64,000 bases of DNA from Lachnospiraceae bacterium (GTDB taxonomy: Bacteria; Bacillota_A; Clostridia; Lachnospirales; Lachnospiraceae): NCBI GenBank assembly GCA_004556565.1, contig SFGN01000001.1, forward strand, positions 75,112 through 139,111, in the 5' to 3' direction. Below are positions 26,441-36,102 of the stretch, piece after piece. A model generated the notes under the pieces. The model was not told the DNA's origin. It worked only from the letters and a program-made list of their open reading frames with translations, and ran no database searches. A program made the position numbers and the translations under genes. The number at the start of each line of letters is the position of its first letter. Positions within the stretch are counted from its first letter, which is position 1.

Positions 26441-29161
26441 ATGGGCGGACATGAGAATACTATTCTAAACCAAACGGATAATCCCAATGAAAACAATATT
26501 GAGAATCTGAATGCCGCATCTAACAATGTCAACAGCCGGAGTATGCGTCAGTATTATGAACGTCTTTTAAAGGAAGCAGAAGAAGAGGGAAAGCGTCTGG
26601 AAGCACAAGACCGGGAATTGAATCTGGAAGAGGATCCGATGGGTATAAACTATGCCCGATGGGCCACCGAAGAGGAAATGAAAGAATCTCTGACAGAAAT
26701 TCTTTCTGACCAGGAACATATTCTACACTCAGGTGTGCCGCTGTTCTGCCATGAGGGGATTACTTACGTTGACGGCAGTGACAGCCACAGCATGATTATC
26801 GGTGCGTCAGGCTCGAAGAAAACCCGTCTGTTTATTCTTCCGAGTATCCTCATGCTTGCCAAAGCAGGCGAATCAATGATTATCACTGACCCTAAAGCAG
26901 AATTATATGAACGTACCTCAGGACATTTAAAAGAGAACGGTTATAAGATTTACTGCGTAAATTTCCGCGATGATTCCAGGCAGAACTGCTGGAATCCGCT
27001 GGATGCCCCCAGGCAGTTCTTCCGGAACGGAAAATTCGACCTGGCTGTAGGACTTCTGAACGATTTCAGTACCATATCCGTCCCGAAAGACAACCGGGGC
27101 GGCGACCCCTTCTGGGATGACTCGGCACGCTCTGCATTTATGGGGATGCTGCTTTTGATCTTCCTTCTTGCGGAAACACCTGAAGAAATCAATATCAGAA
27201 GCTTGCTGCGCCTGAGAAACACTTTATTCGAACCGGCGGAATCTGCACCGGCCCAAAAATCAGGAAACAATGAAAGCCGTTTCCGGAAACTGTTCCGCAT
27301 GATTGACCCGGGAAGCCTTGCAGCTTCTTATCTTTCCGTGCTCGCCACCGCTCCGGAACGTACCCTTGGCTCTATCCTGGCAACATTGGATACTCACCTG
27401 ATCAAGTTTATCATGCGTCCGGATCTGACGGACATGCTGTGTCATAATGATATAGATTTTCGCAAAATAGGACAAGAAAAAACTGCAATTTTCCTTGTAA
27501 TGCCGGACGAAAAGGAGACATATCACGGCCTTATCAGCATTTTTGTCCAGCAATGCTATGAATCTTTGATTTTTGAAGCACAGACCCAGCCCGGAAAAAC
27601 ACTTCCAAGAAGAGTGAATTTCCTTCTGGACGAGTTCTCGTCCCTGCCGCCGATCAAGGAATTTCCGGCCATGATTGCCGCCGCCCGAAGCCGCAACATA
27701 CGTTTTAACATCGTTGTGCAAAGCGAAAAACAGCTCCGTTCCCGTTACCGGGAGGAAGCAGACACGATTAAAGGAAACTGTAACAACTGGATTTTCCTTT
27801 ACAGCCGGGAGCTCCAGACACTGGAGGAATTAAGCCGCCTGTGCGGAAATCAAAAAAGTGGGAATCCCCTGGTCACGCCTTCGAGGCTGCAGCGTCTGAA
27901 TAAAGAAAAAGGAGAAGTGTTGATTATCCACGGGAGACAATATCCCTTTCTGTCGCACCTTGACGATATCAGCCTGTATGACCATGATGAATTTCTTTCT
28001 CCTTCTTTTGAAGAATGTAAAGAAGCTCCGATACAGATTTTTATGCTCGAAAATATGATGAAAGAGCATACTGAAGAATGGATCACCGCAAAACTTGCAC
28101 AGAATACGGTAAAACAACTGGAAGCTGAGGAAACAGAACGAAAAATCAAAGAAGAAATACAACTGAAAGAATTAAAACAAAAAGCAAAGGAGAATACGCT
28201 TCTTAAAGAAGAGCTTAGTGCCGTAAAACAGCAGATGGATACTCTCTGCCACTTACCTGTGCAAAAAGCCGATATCTCAGAAAATCTGATTCTGGATGCA
28301 TCCCGTAAATGGTATGAAAATACCTTTTCCGCCTGCAGCCTGCCCGGATTTTCCGAGATATATTCAGCACAGTGTTCTCTTGTAAAACTGCCGGCACCGT
28401 CCGGCAAACCTGGAGGAAATCATTCAAAAGCCGATGCCGCACACACCATACAAACAGAAACGTCACAGAGCGGACGTTTTCTCCCTGAAAGCCCGTTCCC
28501 GCTGAACTGCCTTTCTCTTACGGCAGAACTCAATGCGGAAAACATGGCAGTTTTCGGTTCTGACAGGGAATTGCTGTCCTGTGCCGCTCACCAGGTTTAC
28601 CGGCGTGTACTTGCATCCGGACAGTCTGTTCCGATTTTCTTTGATATGAAAAATCTGAAACCGGACTGGAATGCCACGGCAAGATTGTTCAAATCCTTCA
28701 ACCTTCTTCTGGTTTTACTTGCCCGGCAGCTTTTCGGCGGCGATATGGCCGGACTTCCTGCCATACAAAAAGACCAGAAACTCAATTCTATAAATATTTC
28801 CGATATTGCAGAACCGCTTGGAGGCAATGTCAAACGACTCTGGCAGGAATTCAGTGCAAAACCGGAAGGAATGCCGAAATATTTGTTGATTTTAAATCTT
28901 ATGGAAGATGCATTTTACAAGACTGACGCTGTCTGGCAGGCATGGGATACCGCAAAATATCCAAATGTACGCGTACTTGTGACTACAACGGAAAAAGAAC
29001 TTCTTACCGCTAACTGCTGCAGATATGTGAATGTAAAGGGAGGTCATGTTTATGCCTCACCAAATATTTTATTTTTTGATGAACAGGACAATGAAGTTAA
29101 AATCATACAAAGTCCTGCGCCTACACTCTGCCTGGAGGTAACCACATGCTGTCCATCCTGA
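26441..29161 (+). CDS. Soluble VirD4/TraG-like ATPase with C-terminal NACHT-like domain
   Basis: 906 residues. The core resembles type IV coupling proteins: a Walker A-like GASGSKKTR at about 121-129 (the glycine before the KT pair is lysine), ITDPKAELYERT, CWNPLD, Walker B FLLDEFSSLP near 392, and IVVQSEKQL. The N-terminus is polar, with no membrane helices, unlike conjugative members. Residues 540-600 are coiled-coil-like. Residues about 680-890 look like a degenerate NACHT/STAND fold: VPIFFDMKNL, YLLILNLMEDAF, VRVLVTTTEKEL, with the expected P-loop replaced by FGSDREL. No relaxase or secretion genes are nearby. It overlaps the STAND gene by 16 bp. Confidence 0.85.
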   Translation: MGGHENTILNQTDNPNENNIENLNAASNNVNSRSMRQYYERLLKEAEEEGKRLEAQDRELNLEEDPMGINYARWATEEEMKESLTEILSDQEHILHSGVPLFCHEGITYVDGSDSHSMIIGASGSKKTRLFILPSILMLAKAGESMIITDPKAELYERTSGHLKENGYKIYCVNFRDDSRQNCWNPLDAPRQFFRNGKFDLAVGLLNDFSTISVPKDNRGGDPFWDDSARSAFMGMLLLIFLLAETPEEINIRSLLRLRNTLFEPAESAPAQKSGNNESRFRKLFRMIDPGSLAASYLSVLATAPERTLGSILATLDTHLIKFIMRPDLTDMLCHNDIDFRKIGQEKTAIFLVMPDEKETYHGLISIFVQQCYESLIFEAQTQPGKTLPRRVNFLLDEFSSLPPIKEFPAMIAAARSRNIRFNIVVQSEKQLRSRYREEADTIKGNCNNWIFLYSRELQTLEELSRLCGNQKSGNPLVTPSRLQRLNKEKGEVLIIHGRQYPFLSHLDDISLYDHDEFLSPSFEECKEAPIQIFMLENMMKEHTEEWITAKLAQNTVKQLEAEETERKIKEEIQLKELKQKAKENTLLKEELSAVKQQMDTLCHLPVQKADISENLILDASRKWYENTFSACSLPGFSEIYSAQCSLVKLPAPSGKPGGNHSKADAAHTIQTETSQSGRFLPESPFPLNCLSLTAELNAENMAVFGSDRELLSCAAHQVYRRVLASGQSVPIFFDMKNLKPDWNATARLFKSFNLLLVLLARQLFGGDMAGLPAIQKDQKLNSINISDIAEPLGGNVKRLWQEFSAKPEGMPKYLLILNLMEDAFYKTDAVWQAWDTAKYPNVRVLVTTTEKELLTANCCRYVNVKGGHVYASPNILFFDEQDNEVKIIQSPAPTLCLEVTTCCPS

Positions 29162-32100
29162 TTTCAAGTACATTTAATGATATGCAGGCCGAGCGTGATA
29201 TCATTCACCAGAAGGTCGTCCCCAGACTCCGCAGGGTCGCTGCCGGGTTCGGCGAATCTGTGCGCCTTCTCGACCTTCGATGGGGTGTAAATACAGAATC
29301 CATGTCCGAGGAAACGGCTGCACAGAAGGTACTGGATGTCTGTCTGGATGAAATAGACCGCTGTGACGGCTACATGGTCTGTCTCCTTGGACAGAGATAC
29401 GGCTGGATACCGGATTACAGTAAAGTCACTTCCGTTAAAAACCACCACATCCGGATGGAATCCCCAATCAGTGTCACCGAGCTGGAAATCCAGTATGGGA
29501 TTCTTCAGAGAAATCAAGGCGAAAAGGCAATCATTTTTTTCAGAGACGAGATAAGAAATCTGCCGGATTCCCTGAAACATCTGTACTGTGATTCTGCCTC
29601 CGACCGGCGCCTCCCCCGGCTGAAAGCGGAGCTCGAAACACTGCCGGGATGTACCTGCAGGCACTACAGTCTGTCATGGCGCACAGACGGTGAATTCGAC
29701 GGGCTGGAAGAATTTGCGGAACGCCTTCTGGCTTCTCTGACCGCCCTTCTTGAAAATATTTACGGGCAGGCGAAGCCGCAGTCCGCCTTTGAGCGAAAAG
29801 AACAACTTTTCTTAAGCTATATCAGAGAACAGGCAGATACTTATTTCCCTGTTCCCGGTCTGGAACAGGCATTCAAGGAATTTATAGCCGGGAAAAACCA
29901 ATTTCTGGTCATCCAGGGCGGAGGAGGTATGGGAAAATCTGCTTTTTCCGCACATATCTGCGCAGAACCTCCGGAAAACATTTCTGTCATCCCCTATTTC
30001 TGCGGAATCGGTTCTTCCCATTCCCGCCCGGAAGATTTGCTGATTTATTATATAAACCAGATCTGCCGGCTGACGGGAAATGAACCTGCACCGCCGTCAG
30101 CTCCGCTTCAGGAATTAGTGCTTTATTTTACAGAATTATTATATAGCTCCAACCTTCCGGTCTGGTTTGTCGCTGATGGTACAGATCGGCTTTCCTGTTC
30201 TCCTGAGGAAATCTTATCCTGGATTCCCGATAGTCTGCCGGAGTATGTACGTATCATCCTAACCACATCTCCAGGTAATAACGCCTGCCGCCAGCTGGGG
30301 GAATTCTGGCCTGTACAATCTGTGACCATACCCGAACTGGAACAGCCTGAGGAGTTTGTCACGCGCCTTCTTGGCGCAGGCGGCAAGCAGATTCCCGACG
30401 AACTGGTACGTCAGGCAGTAAACACCGGCATGTCCGGCAATTATCTGTATAATACGATGGTTGTCCGTATGCTGATGCTGATCGACCGCCATGACTTTGC
30501 AGCTATCAATGAAAAAGGCGGAGGAATCAATGTCATCAATAACTATATCCGTGAAAAGCTGATTCATCTTCCAAACAGTCTGGAATCAATGGGTTTTCTC
30601 CTGATGTACGACTGTGGGAAGCAGATTGCGCCCGGAATGGCCGAAAAATTCCTGACCGCCGTTTCCGCTGTCCCCGCCGGACTTCGTTCTCAGGATCTGG
30701 AAGCCTTATTTCCGGAATTATGGGATGAAATCAGATTTGAACAGTTTACCGCTTTCCTGGATGAATTTCTTGCAGAAGATGAAAACGGCTGCTACCAGTT
30801 TACACGACCGTTTTTAAAATATGCATCTCAGCAGATACTGGACTATCGTTTTATCCCGCGGCTGTCCGATTATCTGGAATCCCTTCCCGATAATGACCCG
30901 GTAAAAGTCATCTCCGGACTCAGGATTTTCCTTGCCGAAAAGCGATATGAAGCGGCAATCTCGTTAATCAAAAATCACTTGGACTCAGAAACATTGCAGG
31001 AACAGTTTCTTGAGACAATCCTTGATTTTCTCTCTTCCATTTCTGTGATACTTGCAGAAAAGGAAATCCTTGAATGGTTTTTGGAAACGATCATCCCCCG
31101 TATGAACAGCACTCCGATGATGGAAGCCGGAATCCGGATTTTAAAATCACTCCCAGGGCAAAAGGAACGAAGGCTTCAGGAAAAGTTGTTGTATTCACTC
31201 GGATATTTGTACGAAAAGGATCACGAAGAGCGAAAAGCCTGGGAGACTTACCGCAAATTACTGCCGTTGATTGAAGAGGACGGAAGCTCCGAAGAGCTTG
31301 CCTCTCTGGAAATAAAAATCGTAACCAACGCATTTGTGGACGATAAGAGCGGGCACGACCATGTACTTGCCCAGCTTGGCCATGCACTTGAATTTTTTGA
31401 AAGCTGTGCCAGCCTTAGTCCTGATGCCCTTACGGCATACCTTCGCGGCCGCTTCTATCAGGAGTTGATAACCCTGCAGGAATACTATTTCATAATAAGC
31501 GGTCCAAGCTATACGCTTCATGACTACATGTATCATAAGAATACTTCCGGAAGCCGGATGCCTCTGATCAGCTCTATTCTTTTTATGGGGCTTCATTCAA
31601 TTAACGGACAGAAAACACCTCCGGAAATTACCGTAAGTCTTCTGAATCTCTGCCGTCTCGGGACAGAAGCGGTCAACGGCCTTCTTGACGGAAGCTGGAA
31701 AGGGAACAAAGAAGAATGCCGACAAATCCTGCTGGACTGCTTTTCTGCACTGCTGAGGGCAGACCCGCCTGACTCCCCGCCGGATACAGAACATTTTCCG
31801 GATGAAGACCAGAAAAGATTGAAAAAATTCCGGGAGGAACGGCTGCTTTTATTCCGGCAGGCCCGCCTTGAAATCGTATTAAATCTGCGTTCGGGCTATC
31901 ACATTAACACCATGAAGCAGTTTGCCCGGCTCAATTTCCTGCTTGCAAGAACCGAACCGGAAAATGCTAAAAAAACAGAACTTCTGGAACGGAGCTGCCA
32001 GATATGGGAACGTTACTTCAATGTCCGCAGTCTGCCTGATTTTGCAGATGACCTTGAAAAAGCGCTGTTAAATCTTGCCGAACTTTATCTGAAAGATAAA

Positions 32101-33114
32101 CGCTATGACGAATATAAAGATACACTTGACAAATGGGCAGGCGTCAGAATGAGCATTCTTAAGACCAAAATTGATATTTATTTCCCGGAATGTCAGAGAT
32201 ATCCGGATGAAATCCATTGCGAAGAGCTGGAACGACTCCGACGACAGTATGCCCGGATATACGAAGATTTTATTGAACGCCTCTGGCTAAGGGAAGACTA
32301 TGAAATAAAGAACAATATTGAAAACATCCTCGCCTGTATTCAGTTTTACTGGCATCAGCATGGAACGCACCCGACTGAGGGAATGTATCTCCCTCAGCTG
32401 TTCCGTAATGCCGCTGTGATCGTATCACACTTGAGAGAAGAATTTTCAAAGCCTCACTCGGAAGAGGAAATGAAAGGACTGAAACACACTTATAATGAAA
32501 CGCTGTTCTGCGCCTGCAAAATCTTAATTGTGATGGAAAATATGCTGGATGAGAATTCTGATGATTCCTTTCTTCTGCCGGATAAATATTACAAATCAAG
32601 ATCGCAGCTTCTGCGCAGATATCTCCGGAAGATTTCTGAAGAGAATGATCGGATCGGACAACTTAAGATTGCATTTCTTCTGGCACAAAGCCTGCTTTTC
32701 CATGCACGGTACTGTCCTGCCGAAGCAGAAAAATCTGTGCGTGAAGCACTGGAATTACTGGCTGTATTGGAAAAACGTATTTCAAAACAAGAAATTCTTC
32801 CTGCCAACTGGCTTTTCCCTGCTGTAAGCAGAGATACAATTCTTAGTCTGACTGCGCAGGCAGATATAGCCTTAGCAGACATAGAATACAAAAAAGATCA
32901 CTATTCTAACGCGCTTGAGCTTTATCTGAATACGATGGACATCAGTATGCTTTTATATGGAAGGAAAGAAAATTCTCCTTCCGGAAATGCCTTTCACCGG
33001 CAGTCGGCACTGCAGGCCGGAATGTCTGCGCTGAGATGTCTGGAACAGCTTGGTTATTGGGAAGAAATGAAGGAAATAATAAAAAATATAGATATCATAC
33101 GAAATTTCAAATAA
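29146..33114 (+). CDS. DUF4062-STAND NTPase with repeat-rich C-terminus
   Basis: 1322 residues. It begins with a DUF4062 domain (ILISSTFNDMQAERD, LLDLRWGVNTESM, CDGYMVCLLGQRYGWIPD), a TIR-like module also found in large eukaryotic NTPases such as TEP1 and NPHP3. A NACHT-type NTPase follows, with Walker A QGGGGMGKSAF near 256-266 and Walker B VWFVADGTDRL near 338. The last 750 residues are helical and resemble TPR-like sensor repeats. The ATG has GGAGG 7 bp upstream within the preceding gene. Sensor-NTPase-effector order suggests a defence or signalling switch; function is inferred. Confidence 0.85.
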   Translation: MLSILISSTFNDMQAERDIIHQKVVPRLRRVAAGFGESVRLLDLRWGVNTESMSEETAAQKVLDVCLDEIDRCDGYMVCLLGQRYGWIPDYSKVTSVKNHHIRMESPISVTELEIQYGILQRNQGEKAIIFFRDEIRNLPDSLKHLYCDSASDRRLPRLKAELETLPGCTCRHYSLSWRTDGEFDGLEEFAERLLASLTALLENIYGQAKPQSAFERKEQLFLSYIREQADTYFPVPGLEQAFKEFIAGKNQFLVIQGGGGMGKSAFSAHICAEPPENISVIPYFCGIGSSHSRPEDLLIYYINQICRLTGNEPAPPSAPLQELVLYFTELLYSSNLPVWFVADGTDRLSCSPEEILSWIPDSLPEYVRIILTTSPGNNACRQLGEFWPVQSVTIPELEQPEEFVTRLLGAGGKQIPDELVRQAVNTGMSGNYLYNTMVVRMLMLIDRHDFAAINEKGGGINVINNYIREKLIHLPNSLESMGFLLMYDCGKQIAPGMAEKFLTAVSAVPAGLRSQDLEALFPELWDEIRFEQFTAFLDEFLAEDENGCYQFTRPFLKYASQQILDYRFIPRLSDYLESLPDNDPVKVISGLRIFLAEKRYEAAISLIKNHLDSETLQEQFLETILDFLSSISVILAEKEILEWFLETIIPRMNSTPMMEAGIRILKSLPGQKERRLQEKLLYSLGYLYEKDHEERKAWETYRKLLPLIEEDGSSEELASLEIKIVTNAFVDDKSGHDHVLAQLGHALEFFESCASLSPDALTAYLRGRFYQELITLQEYYFIISGPSYTLHDYMYHKNTSGSRMPLISSILFMGLHSINGQKTPPEITVSLLNLCRLGTEAVNGLLDGSWKGNKEECRQILLDCFSALLRADPPDSPPDTEHFPDEDQKRLKKFREERLLLFRQARLEIVLNLRSGYHINTMKQFARLNFLLARTEPENAKKTELLERSCQIWERYFNVRSLPDFADDLEKALLNLAELYLKDKRYDEYKDTLDKWAGVRMSILKTKIDIYFPECQRYPDEIHCEELERLRRQYARIYEDFIERLWLREDYEIKNNIENILACIQFYWHQHGTHPTEGMYLPQLFRNAAVIVSHLREEFSKPHSEEEMKGLKHTYNETLFCACKILIVMENMLDENSDDSFLLPDKYYKSRSQLLRRYLRKISEENDRIGQLKIAFLLAQSLLFHARYCPAEAEKSVREALELLAVLEKRISKQEILPANWLFPAVSRDTILSLTAQADIALADIEYKKDHYSNALELYLNTMDISMLLYGRKENSPSGNAFHRQSALQAGMSALRCLEQLGYWEEMKEIIKNIDIIRNFK

Positions 33115-33148
33115 TTCCAATATAATCCACCTTTTATACCGTTAGTAT

Positions 33149-33198
33149 AAAAACCGGGCATCTTTTCCATCAACGGAAAATCGATGCCCGGTTTTTTC
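33149..33198 (+). terminator. Strong terminator after the STAND gene
   Basis: AAAACCGGGCATC and GATGCCCGGTTTT arms form a long stem, with TTTTCC/GGAAAA pairing inside, followed by TTTTTT. Inverted symmetry lets it work on both strands. It marks the end of the two-gene unit. Confidence 0.92.
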
Positions 33199-33351
33199 AT
33201 CTTATTTTACACAGAAACATTCTTTACTGCCGCGCTTTTTGGCAATTAATAACCTTTTTGCCCTCGGTGGTCCGGCTGTCTCTGTATTAATTTACTGCTT
33301 TTCATTGATTATAGACCGGCCATCACCGTAACTGTTACTGCAGTTTACTGA

Positions 33352-34662
33352 TTACTGCTGTACTGCATTCTCTTCCGGTTTCTCTTCCAGAATCTTTTCG
33401 ATGCTGACAATTTTCACACTCAGCACAAAAATCTCAGTTGCCATTTTGAGTTCTTCCTGTGACGGGAATGACGGTGCAATACGGATATTGCTGTCCTTCG
33501 GGTCTTTTCCATACGGGAATGTTGCGCCTGCCGCTGTCATTACAACACCGGCTTCTTTCGCTTTCGCTACAATTTTCTTCGCACATCCTTCCATGGAATC
33601 AAAAGAAATAAAATATCCGCCGTACGGTTTCATCCATGAACCAATCCCAAGACCGCCAAGTTCTTTTTCCAGAGTATCCGTAACAGCCTCAAACTTCGGG
33701 CGCAGGATGTCGGCATGTTTTTTCATATGGTTTACCATTCCGTGAATATCACCGAAGAAACGGGTATGACGAAGCTGATTTACCTTATCATGTCCAATTG
33801 TCTGAATCTTCATCGTATCCAGAATCTCCGCTATATTATTAGGAGAAGATGCAATTGCAGCAATACCGGAACCCGGGAAACTGATTTTAGAAGTTGATGC
33901 AAACTTATAGACCATATCCGGATTTCCCGCTTTCTTACATTCCATAAGAATTTCCAGAAGATAATCCTGATGATCTTCATACAAATGATGAATACCGTAT
34001 GCATTATCCCAGAAAATACGGAAATCTCTGGCTGCAGGCTTCAGGTTTGCAAACCGGCGCACGGTTTTCTCCGAATATGTGATTCCCTGCGGATTGGAGT
34101 ATTTCGGCACGCACCAGATACCTTTGACTGCTTCATCCTCTGAAACAAGCTTCTCAACCATATCCATATCCGGCCCTTCCGAAGTCATCGGCACATTGAT
34201 CATTTCAATTCCAAAATGCTCTGTGATTGCAAAATGTCTGTCATATCCGGGAACAGGGCAGAGGAATTTTACTTTGTCCAGCTTTGCCCACGGAGTACTT
34301 CCCAGTATTCCATGTGTCATTGCACGTGAAATTGTATCATACATAATATTCAGGCTTGAGTTGCCGAAGATAATAATCTGATCCTTCGGAACTTCCATCA
34401 TATCTGCAAGAAGCTGTTTGGTTTCCGTAAGTCCGTCAAGTACTCCATAATTCCGGCAGTCAACACCTTTAGAATCTGTCAGATCCACATCACTCATAAG
34501 TACGTCCATCATCCCCATGGAAAGATTGAGCTGCTCAACAGACGGCTTACCGCGCGACATATCAAGTTTCAGTCCTTTTGCTTTAATATCCGCAAATTCC
34601 TGATCCAATTTCTTTTTCAGTTCAACAAGTTCTTCTCTGCTCATGTCCTTATACGCTGACAT
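33352..34662 (-). CDS. PLP-dependent aspartate-aminotransferase-like enzyme
   Basis: 436 residues of the fold-type I aminotransferase family typified by PF12897: KLDMSRGKPS near the start is its signature. The cofactor lysine is in STSKISFPGSG near residue 259, and WDNAYGIHHL holds the cofactor Asp/Tyr region. The family includes aspartate aminotransferases of subgroup Ic. The exact substrate is not fixed by sequence. The ATG follows GGAGG, and a promoter TTGACG-17-TACAAT lies at 34747-34775. It appears monocistronic. Confidence 0.9.
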   Translation of the reverse strand: MSAYKDMSREELVELKKKLDQEFADIKAKGLKLDMSRGKPSVEQLNLSMGMMDVLMSDVDLTDSKGVDCRNYGVLDGLTETKQLLADMMEVPKDQIIIFGNSSLNIMYDTISRAMTHGILGSTPWAKLDKVKFLCPVPGYDRHFAITEHFGIEMINVPMTSEGPDMDMVEKLVSEDEAVKGIWCVPKYSNPQGITYSEKTVRRFANLKPAARDFRIFWDNAYGIHHLYEDHQDYLLEILMECKKAGNPDMVYKFASTSKISFPGSGIAAIASSPNNIAEILDTMKIQTIGHDKVNQLRHTRFFGDIHGMVNHMKKHADILRPKFEAVTDTLEKELGGLGIGSWMKPYGGYFISFDSMEGCAKKIVAKAKEAGVVMTAAGATFPYGKDPKDSNIRIAPSFPSQEELKMATEIFVLSVKIVSIEKILEEKPEENAVQQ

Positions 34663-34746
34663 TATAAAACCTCCGCTTCTAAACTAATTTTCATCTTATT
34701 TACATCTGATTTCTGTCTGTCACTTCCTACAAATCTCACATTCGTT

Positions 34747-34775
34747 ATTGTAAATAAGTTTTGACATTTCGTCAA
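34747..34775 (-). promoter_or_regulatory. Promoter of the aminotransferase gene
   Basis: On the minus strand TTGACG (34770-34775) and TACAAT (34747-34752) have a 17 bp spacer, about 85 bp upstream of the start codon. Both elements are one base from consensus. Confidence 0.6.
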
Positions 34776-34987
34776 TCCTATCTTGCAAAAAAGTAGAGTT
34801 ATTTTTCATTTTTTCCGTTTAAATGAACAAAATCCGAATTTTTCATCTCATTTTTATTCATTTTTCCATATCCAAGTCTCTGATATGTACCTGGAGCTTT
34901 TCGTGTTATCTTATTTTACTTTCCTAATGCCTCTTAATTAATTATATAGTCTTTCCACACAACACCGTCAATCATCTTTCTACAGAT
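34776..34987. other. AT-rich spacer without a gene
   Basis: Between the aminotransferase promoter and the short Cas6-like frame I see no coding frame, RNA gene or repeat. No further Cas6 sequence was found in it. Confidence 0.55.
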
Positions 34988-35203
34988 CTAACACCAAAAA
35001 GATTTCCTGCGTTTAATCTCCAATAAAGGGCTGTCTATTTCCCGGCATCCACCTTTCCTCTGCATCTGAAGCAACATTTCACCGATGCCTCCCCGCAAAG
35101 CAGATACCTTATTGGGAAACAACACAGAATCTTCAGTAAACATCACAATAAAATGCAATTTTACATAACGTATTTGCAATATTTTAAGTAATTCCTCATT
35201 CAT
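34988..35203 (-). pseudogene. Possible Cas6-type N-terminal fragment
   Basis: The frame from the ATG at 35203 (GAGGTG 8 bp upstream) gives 71 residues. Residues 1-50, including LHFIVMFTEDSVLF and NKVSALRGGIGEMLL, resemble the start of CRISPR Cas6 RAMP proteins (a strand, then a KxSALRGGxG motif). After that the similarity ends, and the frame stops within about 25 unrelated residues, far below the 250-300 residue norm. No cas gene or repeat array is in the window. A decayed orphan cas6 is the best guess; a genuine small protein cannot be excluded. Confidence 0.45.
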
Positions 35204-35301
35204 AAAACCGCACCTCATTTTCTTTCGTTATCAATACATTCTGTGAGAATCATTTCTGCTATATATAAACACCTAAAATAAGAATAAAGCTATCATACTA
35301 C

Positions 35302-35349
35302 ATGTAATTGACCTGATAATTTTCATTTATCAGGTCAATTACATTTTTG
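35302..35349. terminator. 18 bp perfect inverted repeat after the SLH gene
   Basis: ATGTAATTGACCTGATAA pairs with TTATCAGGTCAATTACAT around a 7-base loop. It lies 40 bp past the SLH gene stop. The T-rich tail is on the plus strand (TTTTTGCTTTTTT), not on the minus strand that reads the gene, so it may stop antisense or opposing transcription, or act as a 3' end stabiliser. Confidence 0.65.
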
Positions 35350-35383
35350 CTTTTTTATATTTTTACAAAAGCATATCTATATT

Positions 35384-36058
35384 TCAGTTCCTAAAAATAT
35401 GATTGAATACTTCCATATATCTCTGAAGCATAACGGCCGCCATCCCTCTTGTCACGGTTCCGTTCGGATCCAGCATTTTCACATCAGTGCCGGTTCCCTC
35501 TATTATCCCGCACCTGACCATTTCATCCATGGCGTCCCATGCATATGGCCTGACTTCACTTACATCGGAATATTTATTCAGGACAGGCTCTAAAACCACG
35601 GCCAGATTACAAATTCCATAGTTTTTATACAAATAATTATACAGCGTCACTGCAAAATCCTGTCTGGTAATCGCATCTCCCACACCGAAATTTTCCGGAT
35701 TATAACCATTCATGATCTCCTTTTTTTTCACCCAGTTTACAGCATCCGTATAGTATGCACCGTTTGACTGATTCAGATTCAGATTATTGTCAATCGTATT
35801 TTTATACTGACGTGCCAGAATCAAAGCCACGTCCTGTCTCTGGAGGTATTCACCGGGCATAAAGTATTCACCGGTGCCAACTCCGGTCATAAGGGCATTA
35901 TTCTTCATATAACATACCCCATCAAAATACCAGTCTTCTTCACTTACATCCATGTACGGACTCTCTTCCGTTGTTGTCAGATCTTCCGCCGCATACACAA
36001 CACCACTTCCCTGAAAACAAAGCACAGAAGCCATAAGTATTGCTGCAAGTTTCTTCAC
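35384..36058 (-). pseudogene. SLH-domain surface protein, frameshifted at its start
   Basis: 224 readable residues with a signal peptide (KKLAAILMASVLCFQGSGVVYA) and three S-layer homology repeats (YMDVSEEDWYFDGV, YYTDAVNWVKKKEIMNGY, YSDVSEVRPYAWDAMDEM). The only in-frame start is GTG at 36058, too far from AAGGAGG. The ATG placed correctly after that site reads MKKQ then stops. Adding one A to the A6 run after the ATG restores MKKTVKKLAA and a normal signal peptide. This is either slippage-based phase variation, decay or a sequencing error. SLH domains bind the cell wall. Confidence 0.75.
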
Positions 36059-36102
36059 TGTTTTTTCATTAAAATCTCCTCCTTCTTTACGAAAAACATT
36101 TA

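Noticed and set aside
26441..29161. Conjugative transfer region
   Set aside because: Only one TraG/VirD4-like gene is present, lacking membrane helices; there are no relaxase, VirB or integrase genes in the window.
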